Assembly (NCBI GenBank): GCA_023228145.1
Contig: JALOBU010000002.1
Coordinates: 1-64,000, forward strand
Length of the DNA: 64,000 bases
Reading direction: 5' to 3'
Source: Bacteroidales bacterium
Lineage (GTDB): Bacteria; Bacteroidota; Bacteroidia; Bacteroidales; CAIWKO01
Below are positions 53,822 through 62,725 of this stretch, one piece after another. The stretch's first letter is position 1. Each line of letters starts with the position of its first letter. The translations under genes were made by a program, and so were the position numbers. Below the pieces are notes generated by a model. It made no database searches and was not told where the DNA came from. It was given only the letters and a program-made list of their open reading frames with translations.

Positions 53822-55531
53822 ATGAAAAGAATATTTTTTGTTCTCATCTTGATGTTTTTTTATCTAACTACTGATGCACAATATATAGTTTCTAAATTCA
53901 GGGTTACTTTCACTGATAAAAACAACTCTCCTTATTCCATTGATAACCCCCAGGAATTTCTAAGCCAAAGAGCAATTGACAGGAGAACCAAACAAAACAT
54001 CCCTGTTTCTGTTGACGATTTGCCTGTAAACGCATGGTATATTGACAGTTTAAAAAACGCAGGCGCAATCGTATTGACTGTTTCAAAATGGTTTAATTGT
54101 GTTACCATTCAAACAACAGATATCAATGTGATGAACAAAGTTCTCTCCTTTCCCTTTGTAATCGATGTTGATTCTTTGGCAGAGACATCTCTGAAAAAAG
54201 GCGTAAAACTAAAGAAACATAAAGACACCATGGAAGGAAACCTGAACTATATTAACAACACTCCTCTTCTATCAAGTCAACCAAATATTAAAATGCATGA
54301 AAATACGACATCATATGATTACGGAAATGCTTATTCACAAGTTCATATGATAGGTACAGATTATTTACATGAACAGAATTATCGTGGTGAAAATATGGTT
54401 ATTGCTGTTTTGGATGCGGGTTTTTTTAATGTAAATTCTTTGCGCGCTTTTGACAGTTTATGGCATAATGGCCAGATTTTAGGCACAAAAGATTTTGTTG
54501 AACCTGGAGGCGATGTATTCCAGAGAAGTACTCACGGAATGATGGTACTATCTATTATGGGAGGTAATATTCCCGGAGAACTAATAGGCACAGCCCCCAA
54601 AGCAAAATACTGGCTTCTGCGTTCAGAAGATTCTGACAGCGAGTACCCAATAGAAGAAGATAACTGGGTGGTTGCAGCTGAATTTGCTGACAGTGTTGGG
54701 GCTGATATAATCAACTCATCACTTGGATATACTGATTTTTACTACGACGACTGGAGTTATACATATCAGAATATGGACGGGCAAACGGCACGTTCGACAC
54801 TAGGAGCAAAAATGGCTTCTTCACGGGGAATACTTGTGGTTAACAGCGCAGGCAACTCGGGTAACAATGATTGGTTCTATATTGGCGCTCCTGCCGATGC
54901 AGAAAATATTATTACAGTTGGTGCTGTTAACTCAAAGGGCAATATCTCAAATTTCAGTTCAAGAGGCCCCACAGCTGATGGAAGATTAAAGCCTACTGTT
55001 TGTGCAATGGGAGAAGGAACATATGTTTCCTCTTCATCAGGTAGCATTACTTCCGGAAATGGGACTTCCTTTTCTTCACCTGTCATTGCAGGCTCTATGG
55101 CGTGTTTATGGCAGGCAAACCCTAACAAAACAAATTTGCAAATAATTGAAGCAGTTATCGCTTCCGGAAACAGATATCTGAATCCCGGGCCAGAATATGG
55201 ATTCGGTGTCCCCAATCTTATGGCCGCAAACCTTATACTTAATGGAAATTCATTCCAGAATTTTGACAAGGAGAACAACCTGACTGTATTCCCCAACCCT
55301 TTTGAAGAAACATTTCAGATAATCTTTTATTCAAGCGATACGACTGCAATGGATATTTTTTTATATGACATGACAGGGAAAGTGGTTTATCAGAAAGAAA
55401 AAGTTTTACGCACATTAGGATGTAACAGTATAAACATCTCTGCTATTGGTGATTTATCAAAAGGTTATTACACCTTAAAAACGATAACATCAAACGCAAC
55501 TTATTCGACAAAAATTATGAAGTTGAAATAA
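53822..55531 (+). CDS. T9SS-secreted S8 (subtilisin-like) serine protease
   Basis: A protein of about 569 residues. The start at 53822 gives a signal peptide MKRIFFVLILMFFYLTTDAQ; the frame is open upstream but inside the previous gene. A propeptide-like N-terminal part (to ~170) precedes the S8 domain. The triad is D198 (AVLDAGFFN), H238 (STHGMMV) and S416 (GTSFSSPVIAG), with NSAGNSGNNDW (oxyanion Asn region) between. The C-terminus (LTVFPNPFEETFQI, ATYSTKIMKLK) is a T9SS type A sorting domain. An extracellular protease that may process other T9SS proteins or degrade nutrients. Confidence 0.92.
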   Translation: MKRIFFVLILMFFYLTTDAQYIVSKFRVTFTDKNNSPYSIDNPQEFLSQRAIDRRTKQNIPVSVDDLPVNAWYIDSLKNAGAIVLTVSKWFNCVTIQTTDINVMNKVLSFPFVIDVDSLAETSLKKGVKLKKHKDTMEGNLNYINNTPLLSSQPNIKMHENTTSYDYGNAYSQVHMIGTDYLHEQNYRGENMVIAVLDAGFFNVNSLRAFDSLWHNGQILGTKDFVEPGGDVFQRSTHGMMVLSIMGGNIPGELIGTAPKAKYWLLRSEDSDSEYPIEEDNWVVAAEFADSVGADIINSSLGYTDFYYDDWSYTYQNMDGQTARSTLGAKMASSRGILVVNSAGNSGNNDWFYIGAPADAENIITVGAVNSKGNISNFSSRGPTADGRLKPTVCAMGEGTYVSSSSGSITSGNGTSFSSPVIAGSMACLWQANPNKTNLQIIEAVIASGNRYLNPGPEYGFGVPNLMAANLILNGNSFQNFDKENNLTVFPNPFEETFQIIFYSSDTTAMDIFLYDMTGKVVYQKEKVLRTLGCNSINISAIGDLSKGYYTLKTITSNATYSTKIMKLK

Positions 55532-55534
55532 TCC

Positions 55535-55570
55535 AAAAAAAAAGAGGCGTTCCTGCCTCTTTTTTATAGT
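55535..55570. terminator. Intrinsic terminator after the subtilase gene
   Basis: AAAGAGGC (55541-55548) pairs with GCCTCTTT (55555-55562), six-base loop, extended by A-run and T-run. It can serve both convergent genes. Confidence 0.8.
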
Positions 55571-55584
55571 GGTATGTAAAAAAA

Positions 55585-55848
55585 TTATTTTCTTTTACTT
55601 GCAGTCGGCACTCCACGCCTGTTTTGTTTGTTTTTAATGATATAATTCTTGTTAATAGGAATTATATTTTTCTTCAATTTTTTCTGATAAGGTGAATGAT
55701 ATCTTTTTGAAATAGCAGTTCTTCTGCGCTTTATCATCCTTTTGTAGCGGTAATGCCTTGTACAGGACTCAAATGCTATCTCAACAATGAATACTGCAAG
55801 CAATATCACGTACCATTTTTTTAAATATCTCATAATGTTATTTATCAT
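55585..55848 (-). CDS. Small basic single-membrane-helix protein
   Basis: An 87-residue protein. A hydrophobic segment WYVILLAVFIVEIAF is followed by a very basic tail (HYRYKRMIKRRRTAISKRYHSPYQKKLKKN). Not recognised. A start five codons later (Met6) is equally possible. Evidence for expression is limited to a plausible frame and a terminator at its 3' end. Confidence 0.45.
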   Translation of the reverse strand: MINNIMRYLKKWYVILLAVFIVEIAFESCTRHYRYKRMIKRRRTAISKRYHSPYQKKLKKNIIPINKNYIIKNKQNRRGVPTASKRK

Positions 55849-56150
55849 TTTACGAGAAAGTGCTCTTTTTTGTATGTATAATTTCCGACGGTAAAACTAA
55901 TAATTTTTTTTTACAAACAAACAAAAAAAAATATCCATTTTTAATTAATACGTTTTATACTGAAAATTTATAATTTATGTTACAAAAGAAAAACATTTTT
56001 TTTAATTAATTCAATTTTTAAGAAAAAATATATTTTTTGTTTGTATTTGCAGATTGCTAAAATAACTAAATCTTTGCTCCCTTGCTCTATGTTTTTCTTA
56101 TTTTTTATATGTGCCTTTTAAAAAAGTCAGTAACTTTGAAGAAAAATATT
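55849..56150. other. AT-rich intergenic region of about 300 bases
   Basis: Long A and T runs. It may hold promoters for the two divergent genes, but no TAnnTTTG match with good spacing was confirmed. No other structure seen. Confidence 0.4.
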
Positions 56151-58394
56151 ATGCAAAAAAGGATTTTCATCTTACTATTTTTGTTGTTCGCCCTGTATTT
56201 CAAAAATTTTACTTTTGGACAGTTAAATGGAATTTATACAATTGGAAACGCACCCTCTGATTATCAAACTTTTACTGCAGCCCTGAACGACTTACATTCA
56301 CAAGGTATTATCAGCAGTGTCGTATTCGAAATAAAACCCGGAACTTATACCGAACAAATATCTATTAACCCCATTACCGGCGCAAATGCAACTAATACAA
56401 TTACATTTCAACCACAAGACAACAATGTCAGCTCTGTAACACTACAATTTTCATCATCTGCCTCAGCTGCAAATAATTATGTTATTAAGCTTGACGGAGC
56501 TGATTTCATCAATTTTGACAAGCTGACCATCATAAGAACTGACACTTTCTTGTACAGCAGGGTAATAGAAATTTCAGGCTCGGCTCGCAAAAACTCATTC
56601 ACAAATAATATTATTGAAGGTAATACCAATCAAAATACTAAAATTGTAGCTTCAGTTATTGGAACTGACAGTTCCGGCAGTAAAAGTTATAATACTTTTA
56701 ACAATAATATTATCAGATACGGTTCTCATGGCTTATTTTATGTCGGTCAAAGCAACACTATCCCCGATTCTTGCGTGATTGTGTCAAACAATCAATTTAT
56801 TGGCCAGTTCGCCAAGGGATTACGCATGAAATACCAAAGATTCCTCAACATCAGTAATAATGAAATAACTTCTAATGTAATAAACAATAATTATAATGCC
56901 ATGTATTTCCAATATTCAAACGATACCATGCGCATTGTGAACAATAAAATTGCTATTGCAACAGGTTATGGCATTAATATGTGGAATTGTAATGAAACTG
57001 TTGTAGTAAATGCTCTTATTGCAAATAACTTCATTTCAATAATCAGCAATCAAACGAGCATTAACGCAATCGGAATTTATATTTTTAACAGCAAATATCA
57101 GCACATCCTTCATAATAGCATTAATGTACAAAATGGCACACCTATAAATAGTTCATGCATAAATTTAAACGGCAGTTCAACCGCAAGTTTATATATTAAA
57201 AATAATATTTTTAAAAATTCCGGTGGCGGATATGCTTATTATGTCAGCAAAACAACAAGCACTCCCATTGCAGCTTCCAATTATAACGACCTTTTCGTTG
57301 GCACAGGTAATTATATTGGGTACTGGCAGTACAGCGAAAATATTTCTCCCCCGCTTACCAATTGGCAGAATGTTTCTTCATTTGACCAAAATTCTTTTAC
57401 TACCAATCCTAATTATATTTCCTCAACCGACCTGCATGTTACAAGCACAGTGCTGAATGGCGCCGCAACAAACAATTTATCTCCATTTGTTATTTCAACA
57501 GATATTGACGGAGATATAAGAAACGCAACAACACCTGATGTCGGGGCTGATGAGTTTCACATTAATGACCTCGGAATAGACTCAGTGTTGATGCCCGCTT
57601 CGGGGGTTTATTGTCAGAATACAGAGTTTAATGTTAAGGTTCGGATTAAAAATTATGGGTATAATAACTATAATGGTGCTATTTCGGTTTATTACCGTAT
57701 TGCTGAAGGCACACAAGTAAATGAAACTACACCATCTTTGTCAATACCTGCCGGAGGAACTCAGGAATACACCTTTTCAAATACTGAAACACCAGATACC
57801 ACAGGACAATTTGTATTTATAGCAGGAACTAATATCACGGAAGATAATAACCGGGCAAACGATACTTCGAGCAATATTATCCCCATTCTTAAACTTCCCG
57901 TTGCCGGATTTACATATGAAATAAACGAGCTTGAAGCAACCTTCACCAATACATCTGAAAATGCAATTCTTTACTTATGGAATTTTGGAGACGGTAGTGC
58001 CAACAGCAATGCCGCAAATCCTGTTCATACTTTTCCAGCTTATGGAAATTACAACATCATGCTCGTTGCTTCCAATGCATGCAGCAGCGATATTGAAAAC
58101 CAATCAATCGGTATTGTTGGAATAATTGAAAATTCATCAACAGAGCTTATTGCTGTTTCTCCAATTCCTGCTGATGATTATATCATAATTGATATAACTC
58201 AAGAAACAGAACTTGTAAAATCTGTTAGTATCATGGATATCAATGGGAAACTGATTTGCAGTCGTTCACTACTAAATAATAGTTCAAAACAATATAAACT
58301 TAGTGTGTCAGATTTTACTGAGGGCATGTATTTTCTGATAATGAATTTTGAAAACAAAATTGTTTGCAAAAAAATACTGATTCACAGAAACTAA
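56151..58394 (+). CDS. Secreted beta-helix protein with PKD domain and T9SS type A sorting domain
   Basis: A protein of about 747 residues starting at the ATG at 56151 with signal peptide MQKRIFILLFLLFALYF (the frame is open further upstream but gives a poor signal). Residues ~25-420 form a right-handed parallel beta-helix: DYQTFTAALNDLHSQGI, FEIKPGTYTEQISI, NSFTNNIIEGNTN, HILHNSINVQNG, SLYIKNNIFKNSGGGY. This Pectate-lyase-3-like architecture often binds or cleaves polysaccharides. A beta domain and a PKD domain follow (LYLWNFGDGSANSNAANPVHTF), then a sorting domain (ISPIPADDYIIID, MYFLIMNFENKIVCKKILI). No catalytic residues identified. Confidence 0.8.
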   Translation: MQKRIFILLFLLFALYFKNFTFGQLNGIYTIGNAPSDYQTFTAALNDLHSQGIISSVVFEIKPGTYTEQISINPITGANATNTITFQPQDNNVSSVTLQFSSSASAANNYVIKLDGADFINFDKLTIIRTDTFLYSRVIEISGSARKNSFTNNIIEGNTNQNTKIVASVIGTDSSGSKSYNTFNNNIIRYGSHGLFYVGQSNTIPDSCVIVSNNQFIGQFAKGLRMKYQRFLNISNNEITSNVINNNYNAMYFQYSNDTMRIVNNKIAIATGYGINMWNCNETVVVNALIANNFISIISNQTSINAIGIYIFNSKYQHILHNSINVQNGTPINSSCINLNGSSTASLYIKNNIFKNSGGGYAYYVSKTTSTPIAASNYNDLFVGTGNYIGYWQYSENISPPLTNWQNVSSFDQNSFTTNPNYISSTDLHVTSTVLNGAATNNLSPFVISTDIDGDIRNATTPDVGADEFHINDLGIDSVLMPASGVYCQNTEFNVKVRIKNYGYNNYNGAISVYYRIAEGTQVNETTPSLSIPAGGTQEYTFSNTETPDTTGQFVFIAGTNITEDNNRANDTSSNIIPILKLPVAGFTYEINELEATFTNTSENAILYLWNFGDGSANSNAANPVHTFPAYGNYNIMLVASNACSSDIENQSIGIVGIIENSSTELIAVSPIPADDYIIIDITQETELVKSVSIMDINGKLICSRSLLNNSSKQYKLSVSDFTEGMYFLIMNFENKIVCKKILIHRN

Positions 58395-58460
58395 GAGCCT
58401 TTAACACCAGTTTTTTCTTTGCATTGGCTCATTTTTCATAACATTATTGACAAAAAATAT

Positions 58461-58468
58461 TATTTTTG
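58461..58468 (+). promoter_or_regulatory. -7 element for the M23 peptidase gene
   Basis: TATTTTTG, 44 bases before the start at 58513. Confidence 0.4.
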
Positions 58469-58512
58469 TGTGGATTAAATTTGTTCAGGATGCTCTTGCG
58501 AGTTGACAATAT

Positions 58513-59439
58513 ATGATGAAAAACCTTTTTGTAAAAATATCACTTATAATTATTGTTCTTGTTTTAATCATTATTAAGAATACAACTTTTGCACAGGGAA
58601 ACGGAGAGCAAACATTTGAAATTATCGAAAGCCTGAATGACAGCATTGACCTTCGTTCAAATTTTTATGATGACACGGATTCTCTCTCAGAATATTTTCC
58701 TGCTCACGGATTATATGAAACATGGGATAACGATGGGATATATTACCCTCAGGTAGATTTTTCAAGTAAAAAAGATACTACTTTATTGATTCTTTGCGAT
58801 AATAAAACAAATTTCTATACTCATCCGCATAAAGGACACATCAATTCTGAATATGGTTATCGGCGTAGGCGTTTCCATTATGGAATTGATATAGATTTAA
58901 ATATTGGTGATAGCGTTAAAAGTGCATTTGACGGCATGGTGCGAATTTCAAAATATCACAGAGGATATGGGAATGTTGTCGTGGTTAGGCATTTTAATGG
59001 CCTGGAAACTGTTTATGGGCATTTATCAGGATTCCGCGTCAGGGAAAACCAGATGGTTAAGGCCGGACAAATTCTCGGCTATGGTGGCAGCACAGGTCGT
59101 TCAACAGGGCCACACCTTCACTTTGAAGTACGTTATCTGGGCACACCTATGAACCCCAGAAAAGTTATAGATTTCGAAAAATTTAAACTATTAAGTGATA
59201 CCCTTTTAATAACAAATAAAACTTTTGCAAAATCTGCCAGTAAAACTTACCCTAAAACCTCTAAATCCAGTTATTCAGGTAGTTCCAAAGGCTCTGGAAA
59301 TTATTATTATGTCAAAAAAGGAGATACACTAGGTCATATTGCATCAAAATACGGGACTTCGGTTTCAACATTATGCAAGCTTAACGGTATCTCATCAAAA
59401 AGCATATTACAAATCGGCCAAAAAATCCGCGTCAGATAA
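58513..59439 (+). CDS. M23 family endopeptidase with C-terminal LysM
   Basis: A 308-residue protein with a signal peptide (LIIIVLVLIIIKNTTFAQ). The LytM/M23 domain has GYRRRRFHYGIDI (zinc ligands H122 and D126), VVVRHFNGLETVYGHLS and GPHLHFEV (H201, H203), a complete active site. A Ser/Lys-rich linker leads to a LysM domain (~262-308: YYVKKGDTLGHIASKYGTSVSTLCKLNGI). It cleaves peptidoglycan cross-links, with LysM binding glycan strands. Both ATG codons at 58513 and 58516 are possible. Confidence 0.93.
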   Translation: MMKNLFVKISLIIIVLVLIIIKNTTFAQGNGEQTFEIIESLNDSIDLRSNFYDDTDSLSEYFPAHGLYETWDNDGIYYPQVDFSSKKDTTLLILCDNKTNFYTHPHKGHINSEYGYRRRRFHYGIDIDLNIGDSVKSAFDGMVRISKYHRGYGNVVVVRHFNGLETVYGHLSGFRVRENQMVKAGQILGYGGSTGRSTGPHLHFEVRYLGTPMNPRKVIDFEKFKLLSDTLLITNKTFAKSASKTYPKTSKSSYSGSSKGSGNYYYVKKGDTLGHIASKYGTSVSTLCKLNGISSKSILQIGQKIRVR

Positions 59440-59501
59440 TTTATGAACATCATTTTGTGAATTATTTTCATTTATTTCCTGAGTAGATTATAAAAATAAA
59501 T

Positions 59502-59509
59502 TACTTTTG
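59502..59509 (+). promoter_or_regulatory. -7 element of the B12 operon
   Basis: TACTTTTG immediately 5' of the cobalamin riboswitch (which starts at 59514), placing the transcription start just at the aptamer. Confidence 0.5.
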
Positions 59510-59513
59510 CCAG

Positions 59514-59695
59514 CAAATGGTGCCGGTATTGAGTATTTTGATACCGTAAAGGGAATCAGGTTAAAATCCTGAACAGTACCCGCTGCTGTGAGTTCTATGA
59601 AAACTTTTTATGCACTCTTGTCACTGTCCGTTATTTATGGGATGGGAAGACGCATAAAAGGGGAACAAGTCAGAAAACCTGCCATTGAATATTTG
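59514..59695 (+). ncRNA. Cobalamin riboswitch
   Basis: Conserved blocks are in order: GGTGCC (59519), AAGGGAATC followed by a GGTTAAAATCC hairpin, AGTACCCGCTGCTGTGAG, TCACTG, GGGAAGACG and the B12 box AGTCAGAAAACCTGCC (59668-59683). CAAAT (59514-59518) can pair with ATTTG (59691-59695) to close stem P1. It senses adenosyl- or related cobalamin and should repress the TonB-receptor operon when B12 is plentiful. Confidence 0.95.
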
Positions 59696-59703
59696 TTATT
59701 TAT

Positions 59704-59760
59704 AGCTTTCGGGGAAAAAAGCTTGAATAGATAAATCAAATTTCTTTTTTATCTGTTTTT
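59704..59760 (+). promoter_or_regulatory. Possible expression platform of the riboswitch
   Basis: Two hairpins follow the aptamer: AGCTTT (59704-59709) with AAAGCT (59718-59723), and AGATAAA (59729-59735) with TTTATCT (59748-59754), the latter followed by a T-run (59756-59760). The stems are AT-rich and weak, so termination versus RBS control cannot be told by eye. Confidence 0.4.
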
Positions 59761-59800
59761 CCCAAAAAGTTACAAGTAACATACTGGTAAATATGTTATT

Positions 59801-61717
59801 GTGTTAAAAACAGGAATCATCGGCTTTTTTGTATTTTTTACAGCAACTTTTTCTTTTGCTCAAAAACCAATCAACGACTCCATTTTTTTACTGCAGGAAG
59901 TGGAAATTAAAACGGAACGTTATTCAAATAACATCATTGGAGTTAAAACCATTGAAATTGACAGCAATTATATGAAAATGTTTGAAACAAAAAGCCTGAA
60001 CGATGCTCTGGCACAAATTTCAACACTATATATAAAATCTAATGGTGTGTCGGGATTAAGCACTATTGCAATAAGAGGAACCGGAACTTCTCATACTGCC
60101 ATTTTGTGGAATGGCTTTAATATTCACAATCCCATGAATGGCGGCATGGACTTATCTTTAGTGCCTGTCGGGTTTAACAATAAAATATCCATACAGTATA
60201 ATGGGCCATCAGCTTTGTATGGAAGCGGCTCCATTGGAGGAATAATTCATCTGACTGACATTCCAAGGTTCGGGAAAGGGCTGGCTGTTTATGCAGGGGC
60301 AGATTACGGCAGTTTCATCAATTATTCAGCAAATGCAGGTCTTGAGTATAGCAATCAAAATAACAGCAGTGAATTTAGAGCTTTTTTCCATGAAGGGAAA
60401 AATAATTTTTCTTATTCAAACTTGGCTAAATATGGCAATCCGAAAGAAAAACAAATTCACTCTGACATGAAACAATATGGAGCAAGCCTGAACGAATCCT
60501 ATAAGTTCAATGATAAGAATATTCTTAATTTCCGCCTCTGGTATCAAAAAAGCGACAGAAATATCCCGCCAACAATGACACAGGAGTTCAGTTCGGCAGA
60601 ACAGGGCGATGAATTTTTAAGAAGTGCGGCAGAATGGAATAATATCGGTCTGCGTTACCGGCTTTTTATCCGCTCGGCATTGTTTTATGAAACATACCGA
60701 TACGATGAGCCCGATAAAAATATTTTCTCAAAAAGCAAGTCCCTTCTCTCTGTGGATGAAGCAGAGATATATGTCAAAATATTCCCTTTTCATACCATAA
60801 ACACTGGAATAAACTATACGTATTCAAAAGGAATATGTGATTACTATTCTGATGCCAAAACACAGCAATCGCTGGCCGTTTATGTTTCCTATACCGCCGT
60901 AAGCAAAAAAAACTTATGGAAATTCAATGGCAGTTTACGAGGAGAGTACAACGACATGGGGCTGCTGCCGCCAATGTTTTCGGCAGGTATGGAAATTAAA
61001 ATCTATAAAGAACTTATTTTATATGCTAATTTTAGCAGGAACTACAGGGTGCCAACCATGAATGATATGTTTTGGTATCCGGGAGGCAATCCAGAGCTTA
61101 AACCAGAAAATGCTTACGTCGAAGAGCTGGGAATTAAACAAAATATCACTTGCAAAAAAATAAAAATTCACTATTCTGTATCCGGTTATAATAATAATGT
61201 AACAAACTGGATAATATGGCTGCCCGAGTCGTATTACTGGTCGCCGCAAAACATTCAGGCCGTTTGGGGCCGGGGGGCTGAAAGCAATATAGCTGCTGAC
61301 ATTCCCATTCGAAAAAGCGTGCTGAAAATTCAACTCGAAGCCGCATATACCAAATCTACCGTTGAAAAAAGTTCAAACATTACTTCTCTTGGCAAACAGC
61401 TTATTTATACACCGGAAGCAAATGCAGGTCTCATTATTTTATGGTCATATAACACTTTTGCCTGTTCCTATAATATGAACTTTGTTTCAGCACGATATAC
61501 CTCTCCGGATAATTCAGAACAACTTCAATCCTATCTGTTGGGGAACATCCATCTTGCAAAAGAATTTAAAATAAAAGATTTCGGCCTCGGAATATTTTTT
61601 CATCTTAATAATATCTGGAACCAGGAATACCAGACTATTGCTTGGCAGGCCATGCCCGGTATAAATTTCAACACAGGAATTAAATTAAATTTCAATAAAA
61701 AAACAAACAAAACATGA
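59801..61717 (+). CDS. btuB: TonB-dependent receptor, BtuB-like (cobalamin uptake)
   Basis: A 638-residue outer-membrane receptor with a GTG start and a signal peptide (IGFFVFFTATFSFAQ). A plug domain (~30-145: LQEVEIKTERYSN, SLNDALAQISTLYIKSNGVSGLSTIAIRGTGTSHTAILWNG, GSGSIGGIIHL) precedes a barrel (FSRNYRVPTMNDMFWYPGGNPELKPENAYVEELGIK). The size is that of BtuB. The cobalamin riboswitch directly upstream and the following B12-type surface proteins identify the substrate as cobamides. It overlaps the next gene by ATGA. Confidence 0.88.
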   Translation: MLKTGIIGFFVFFTATFSFAQKPINDSIFLLQEVEIKTERYSNNIIGVKTIEIDSNYMKMFETKSLNDALAQISTLYIKSNGVSGLSTIAIRGTGTSHTAILWNGFNIHNPMNGGMDLSLVPVGFNNKISIQYNGPSALYGSGSIGGIIHLTDIPRFGKGLAVYAGADYGSFINYSANAGLEYSNQNNSSEFRAFFHEGKNNFSYSNLAKYGNPKEKQIHSDMKQYGASLNESYKFNDKNILNFRLWYQKSDRNIPPTMTQEFSSAEQGDEFLRSAAEWNNIGLRYRLFIRSALFYETYRYDEPDKNIFSKSKSLLSVDEAEIYVKIFPFHTINTGINYTYSKGICDYYSDAKTQQSLAVYVSYTAVSKKNLWKFNGSLRGEYNDMGLLPPMFSAGMEIKIYKELILYANFSRNYRVPTMNDMFWYPGGNPELKPENAYVEELGIKQNITCKKIKIHYSVSGYNNNVTNWIIWLPESYYWSPQNIQAVWGRGAESNIAADIPIRKSVLKIQLEAAYTKSTVEKSSNITSLGKQLIYTPEANAGLIILWSYNTFACSYNMNFVSARYTSPDNSEQLQSYLLGNIHLAKEFKIKDFGLGIFFHLNNIWNQEYQTIAWQAMPGINFNTGIKLNFNKKTNKT

Positions 61718-62718
61718 AAACAAAAAAATTATCAATTATCACTGCATTAGTAATTATAATGTTATTATTGATGCCCCCTGTAGCTAAAACTCAGACAATT
61801 TCTGATTTTGAAACCCCCGTTCTGCCTGCCGATACTTTCTGGAACGGAAGTGACGGCTCTGGTGGATTTGCAAATGGCAACGCCTGGTTCAATAACAAAT
61901 TTACGGACTGGGGTGGTGGATTTACTTCATGGGGCGGTTTTAGTTACTCAAGTATGCGTGACACCCTGACACAGAGTTTTACTAATGACCTTAGCGCAAT
62001 AAGCTGTTTTGGATTTAATAATTCGCAACAATATGCCGTCTGTTATGTGAGTGTTTTCGACCCTTTGCCGGTTATCAGGCTCACAGGAATAGCACAGAAC
62101 GACAGTGTCAGCGGCCTTTATATTACAAATTCCACTTATGGATATCTTACCATGAAAAACGGGGATTTTGCCACAAAAAAATTCGGCGGGGCAGACGGCA
62201 CTGACCCGGATTGGTTCACAGTTGCAATTTACGGGTATAAAGACGGCATGAAAAAAGCCGACAGTGTCTTGTTTTACCTTGCAGATTTCAGGTCAGCCGA
62301 TTCTACTGAAGATTACATTGTAAAAACCTGGGAATGGGTAGATTTAAAAATTCTGGGAAAAGTTGACAGCCTGGAATTCAATATGTTCTCAACCGACACT
62401 GTTGGCGGGTTTGGTATTAACAACCCCACCTATTTCTGCATAGACAACCTTATCACAAATCATAATAGTTTTGCATCGGTAAAGGAAAATATTTCAGAAC
62501 AAATTCTGATATACCCAAACCCCGCTAATGATTTCATTTATGTTAAAAATATTCCTGTAGATAAACAAGCAACAATATTTGTAAATGATATTTACGGAAA
62601 AATTGTTTTTATTATCCCAGTTAATGAATCGTTCGCATATCTTGATATCAGGCATCTCTCGCCAGGTATTTATACAATTATATGTAATGGATTGTGTGCA
62701 AAGTTTTTAAAAAAATAA
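61714..62718 (+). CDS. DUF4465 (BtuH-like) protein with T9SS type A sorting domain
   Basis: A 334-residue protein with a signal peptide (ITALVIIMLLLMPPVAKTQ). Residues ~25-255 match DUF4465: SDFETPVLPADTFWNGSDGSGGF, WFNNKFTDWGGGFTSWGGFSYS, FWGGADGTDPDWF-like (here KFGGADGTDPDWF), KADSVLFYLADFRSAD, VKTWEWVDL, NPTYFCIDNL. DUF4465 includes BtuH, a surface B12-binding protein of gut Bacteroides (recollection). In Bacteroides it is a lipoprotein. Here there is no lipobox, and residues ~262-334 are a T9SS sorting domain (ILIYPNPANDFIYV). Its ATG overlaps the btuB stop. Confidence 0.8.
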   Translation: MKTKKLSIITALVIIMLLLMPPVAKTQTISDFETPVLPADTFWNGSDGSGGFANGNAWFNNKFTDWGGGFTSWGGFSYSSMRDTLTQSFTNDLSAISCFGFNNSQQYAVCYVSVFDPLPVIRLTGIAQNDSVSGLYITNSTYGYLTMKNGDFATKKFGGADGTDPDWFTVAIYGYKDGMKKADSVLFYLADFRSADSTEDYIVKTWEWVDLKILGKVDSLEFNMFSTDTVGGFGINNPTYFCIDNLITNHNSFASVKENISEQILIYPNPANDFIYVKNIPVDKQATIFVNDIYGKIVFIIPVNESFAYLDIRHLSPGIYTIICNGLCAKFLKK

Positions 62719-62725
62719 AAAAACT

